Part shown: positions 5,318 through 6,449 of the stretch, piece after piece
How positions within the stretch are numbered: position 1 is the stretch's first letter
Layout of the letters: the number at the start of each line of letters is the position of its first letter
Origin: an uncultured Bdellovibrio sp.
GTDB lineage: Bacteria; Bdellovibrionota; Bdellovibrionia; Bdellovibrionales; Bdellovibrionaceae
Assembly: GCA_946482355.1 (NCBI GenBank)
Contig: CAMLRE010000131.1
Location: 1-6,449 of the forward strand
Direction of reading: 5' to 3'
DNA length: 6,449 nucleotides
Program-made: the position numbers and the translations under genes
The notes under the pieces: model-generated
The model's input: only the letters and a program-made list of their open reading frames with translations
Told to the model about the DNA's origin: nothing
Database searches by the model: none

Positions 5318-6175
5318 ATGACTCCAGCGCTTTTGCAGTTACAAACCCAGTTTATTGCTGAATTTGATCAGTACGCTGCAAATTCGTTAAAACAGCTTTC
5401 ACTTAAACTTCCTGAAGTGAAAGTGTTGTGGGAAAGCTTAAATTATTCTTTCGAATCGGGCGGAAAGCGTTTTCGCCCGTTTTTAACTTCTCTGGTGGTG
5501 AACGCCTACAGTCAGTCGCAAAATTATGTTCCTTTTGCGCTTGCGACTGAAATGATTCACACCTATTCGTTAATTCACGACGATCTTCCGTGTATGGATA
5601 ACGATGATTTCAGACGTGGTAAACCCACAAATCACAAAGTGTTCGGCGAAGATATTGCGCTTTTAGCCGGGGATGCGTTCTTAACTCAAAGTTTATCTTT
5701 AATTGCGCATGAGTATGTTGAAAATCCAAAACTAGCGGTTGAATTAATTAAATTACTTTCTACGAAAGCCGGCGCTTTGGGTATGATCGGTGGCCAAGTG
5801 CTGGATATGAAAAGCACAGCCGATATTACACTTTCACAATTAGAATTAATGCACAGATTAAAAACCGGAGCCTTAATTGAAGCTTCAGTGATGGGTGGCG
5901 CATTTATCTGTGAAGCGACTGCCGAAGAGGCCGACGCTTTTGCTAACTACGCCCAAGCGATCGGATTAGCATTTCAAATTAAAGATGATATTTTAGATGC
6001 TGGCGAAAAAGACCAGGATTTCAAAAGTTTTATCAACCTTTTAGGAATGGATAAAACAAAAGCCGAACTGCAAAAACAAGTCGACATTTCTCTGCAGGCT
6101 TTAAGTGCATTAGAGCATTTAAATACGCAGCCGTTAAAAGATTTAGTTATTTATAATCAAACCAGAAACAAATAA
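5318..6175 (+). CDS. ispA: Short-chain polyprenyl diphosphate synthase, probably farnesyl diphosphate synthase
   Basis: The enzyme condenses isopentenyl diphosphate with allylic diphosphates, normally to farnesyl diphosphate, precursor of undecaprenyl carrier lipid and quinone side chains. The 285 residues cover the whole family fold. Visible motifs are GGKRFRPFL (48-56), the first Asp-rich motif DDLPCMDNDD (88-97) followed by RRGKPTNH, the GGQ loop (158-160), LKTGALIEA (181-189) and the second Asp-rich motif DDILD (223-227). The C-terminus ends in TRNK, much like QRNK in E. coli IspA. The first Asp-rich motif has the two-residue insertion (DDxxxxD) and Tyr at -5 with Ser at -4, the pattern of bacterial farnesyl diphosphate synthases. 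Geranylgeranyl diphosphate as product cannot be excluded from sequence alone. No strong Shine-Dalgarno precedes the ATG, so translation may be coupled to xseB. Confidence 0.94.
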   Translation: MTPALLQLQTQFIAEFDQYAANSLKQLSLKLPEVKVLWESLNYSFESGGKRFRPFLTSLVVNAYSQSQNYVPFALATEMIHTYSLIHDDLPCMDNDDFRRGKPTNHKVFGEDIALLAGDAFLTQSLSLIAHEYVENPKLAVELIKLLSTKAGALGMIGGQVLDMKSTADITLSQLELMHRLKTGALIEASVMGGAFICEATAEEADAFANYAQAIGLAFQIKDDILDAGEKDQDFKSFINLLGMDKTKAELQKQVDISLQALSALEHLNTQPLKDLVIYNQTRNK

Positions 6176-6449
6176 TGCGTTTAGATCTTTTTCTTGTTCA
6201 GCATAAAAACATTGAATCCCGCACTAAGGCGCAGGATTTGATCGCGCAAGGATTAGTTCTTTTTAAAAATAAAGTTTTAACAAAACCAAGCTTTGATGTG
6301 ACAGAAGAAATGCATTCTGACATCACGATCACTGAAAATAATTTAAGCCAGTTTGTTTCACGTGCAGGATTTAAACTTTCAGGAGCGTTAGATTTTGTAA
6401 AACAAAATGTTGAAGGTTTAAAAGTTTTAGATGTGGGACAGTCAACCGG
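6175..6449 (+). CDS. tlyA: TlyA-family rRNA 2'-O-methyltransferase, N-terminal 91 residues
   Basis: TlyA proteins methylate the 2'-O of cytidines in ribosomal RNA (C1920 of 23S, and in some also C1409 of 16S) using S-adenosylmethionine; they are often annotated as hemolysins. The ATG overlaps the ispA stop by 1 nt (TAATG), a classic coupling arrangement, and no separate ribosome binding site is seen. The visible part starts with an S4 RNA-binding domain (1 to about 58; RLDLFLVQH, SRTKAQDLIAQGLVLFKNK). The family linker follows, FVSRAGFKLSGAL (60-72), where Lys67 matches the first residue of the K-D-K-E catalytic tetrad. The first strand and SAM-binding motif I, VLDVGQST (84-91), come at the window edge. 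RAG replaces the commoner RGG, and Gln replaces the commoner Ala in motif I. The rest of the Rossmann-fold methyltransferase domain lies beyond the window. Confidence 0.93.
   Translation, partial: MRLDLFLVQHKNIESRTKAQDLIAQGLVLFKNKVLTKPSFDVTEEMHSDITITENNLSQFVSRAGFKLSGALDFVKQNVEGLKVLDVGQST

Overview
The window looks like a piece of chromosome from a Gram-negative bacterium with moderate to low GC. A predatory or predator-related Bdellovibrionota member is my best guess. I infer this from the style of the genes (several lipoproteins with relaxed lipoboxes, a DVGQSTG motif I in TlyA) and not from any marker gene, so the taxonomic call is tentative.

Left half (1-3081, minus strand): three consecutive, tightly packed genes for predicted lipoproteins, read from right to left. 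The first (934-3081) is a 715-residue protein with a transthyretin/carboxypeptidase-regulatory-like N-terminal domain, a zincin-type HEMGH motif with a plausible downstream Glu ligand, and a C-terminal beta-rich domain. The second (461-946) is a 161-residue unknown lipoprotein that overlaps the first by 13 nt. The third (1-451) runs off the window edge. Its N-terminal region is clearly paralogous to that of the first, so two related surface proteins flank an unrelated small one.

Middle (3082-3718): mostly non-coding. The main discovery is a strong candidate 6S RNA gene (ssrS) on the minus strand at about 3222-3396. It has a long interrupted closing stem of about 25 base pairs, a central bubble, the signature terminal hairpin followed by GAGAAGCC, a sigma70-like promoter upstream and a U-tract at the 3' end. 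An open reading frame that crosses it on the plus strand is probably not translated there. Only the downstream part, from 3431 (or 3497) to 3706, looks like a real small membrane protein, transcribed divergently from ssrS.

Right half (3719-6449, plus strand): a compact housekeeping operon, xseA - xseB - ispA - tlyA (tlyA cut by the window edge). It encodes both subunits of exonuclease VII, a short-chain prenyl diphosphate synthase (farnesyl diphosphate synthase type) and a TlyA-family rRNA 2'-O-methyltransferase. Gaps are 9 and 6 nt and the last junction is a 1-nt TAATG overlap. The order follows the widespread xseA-xseB-ispA-dxs-tlyA cluster but lacks dxs. No CRISPR array, insertion sequence, tRNA or rRNA was seen.
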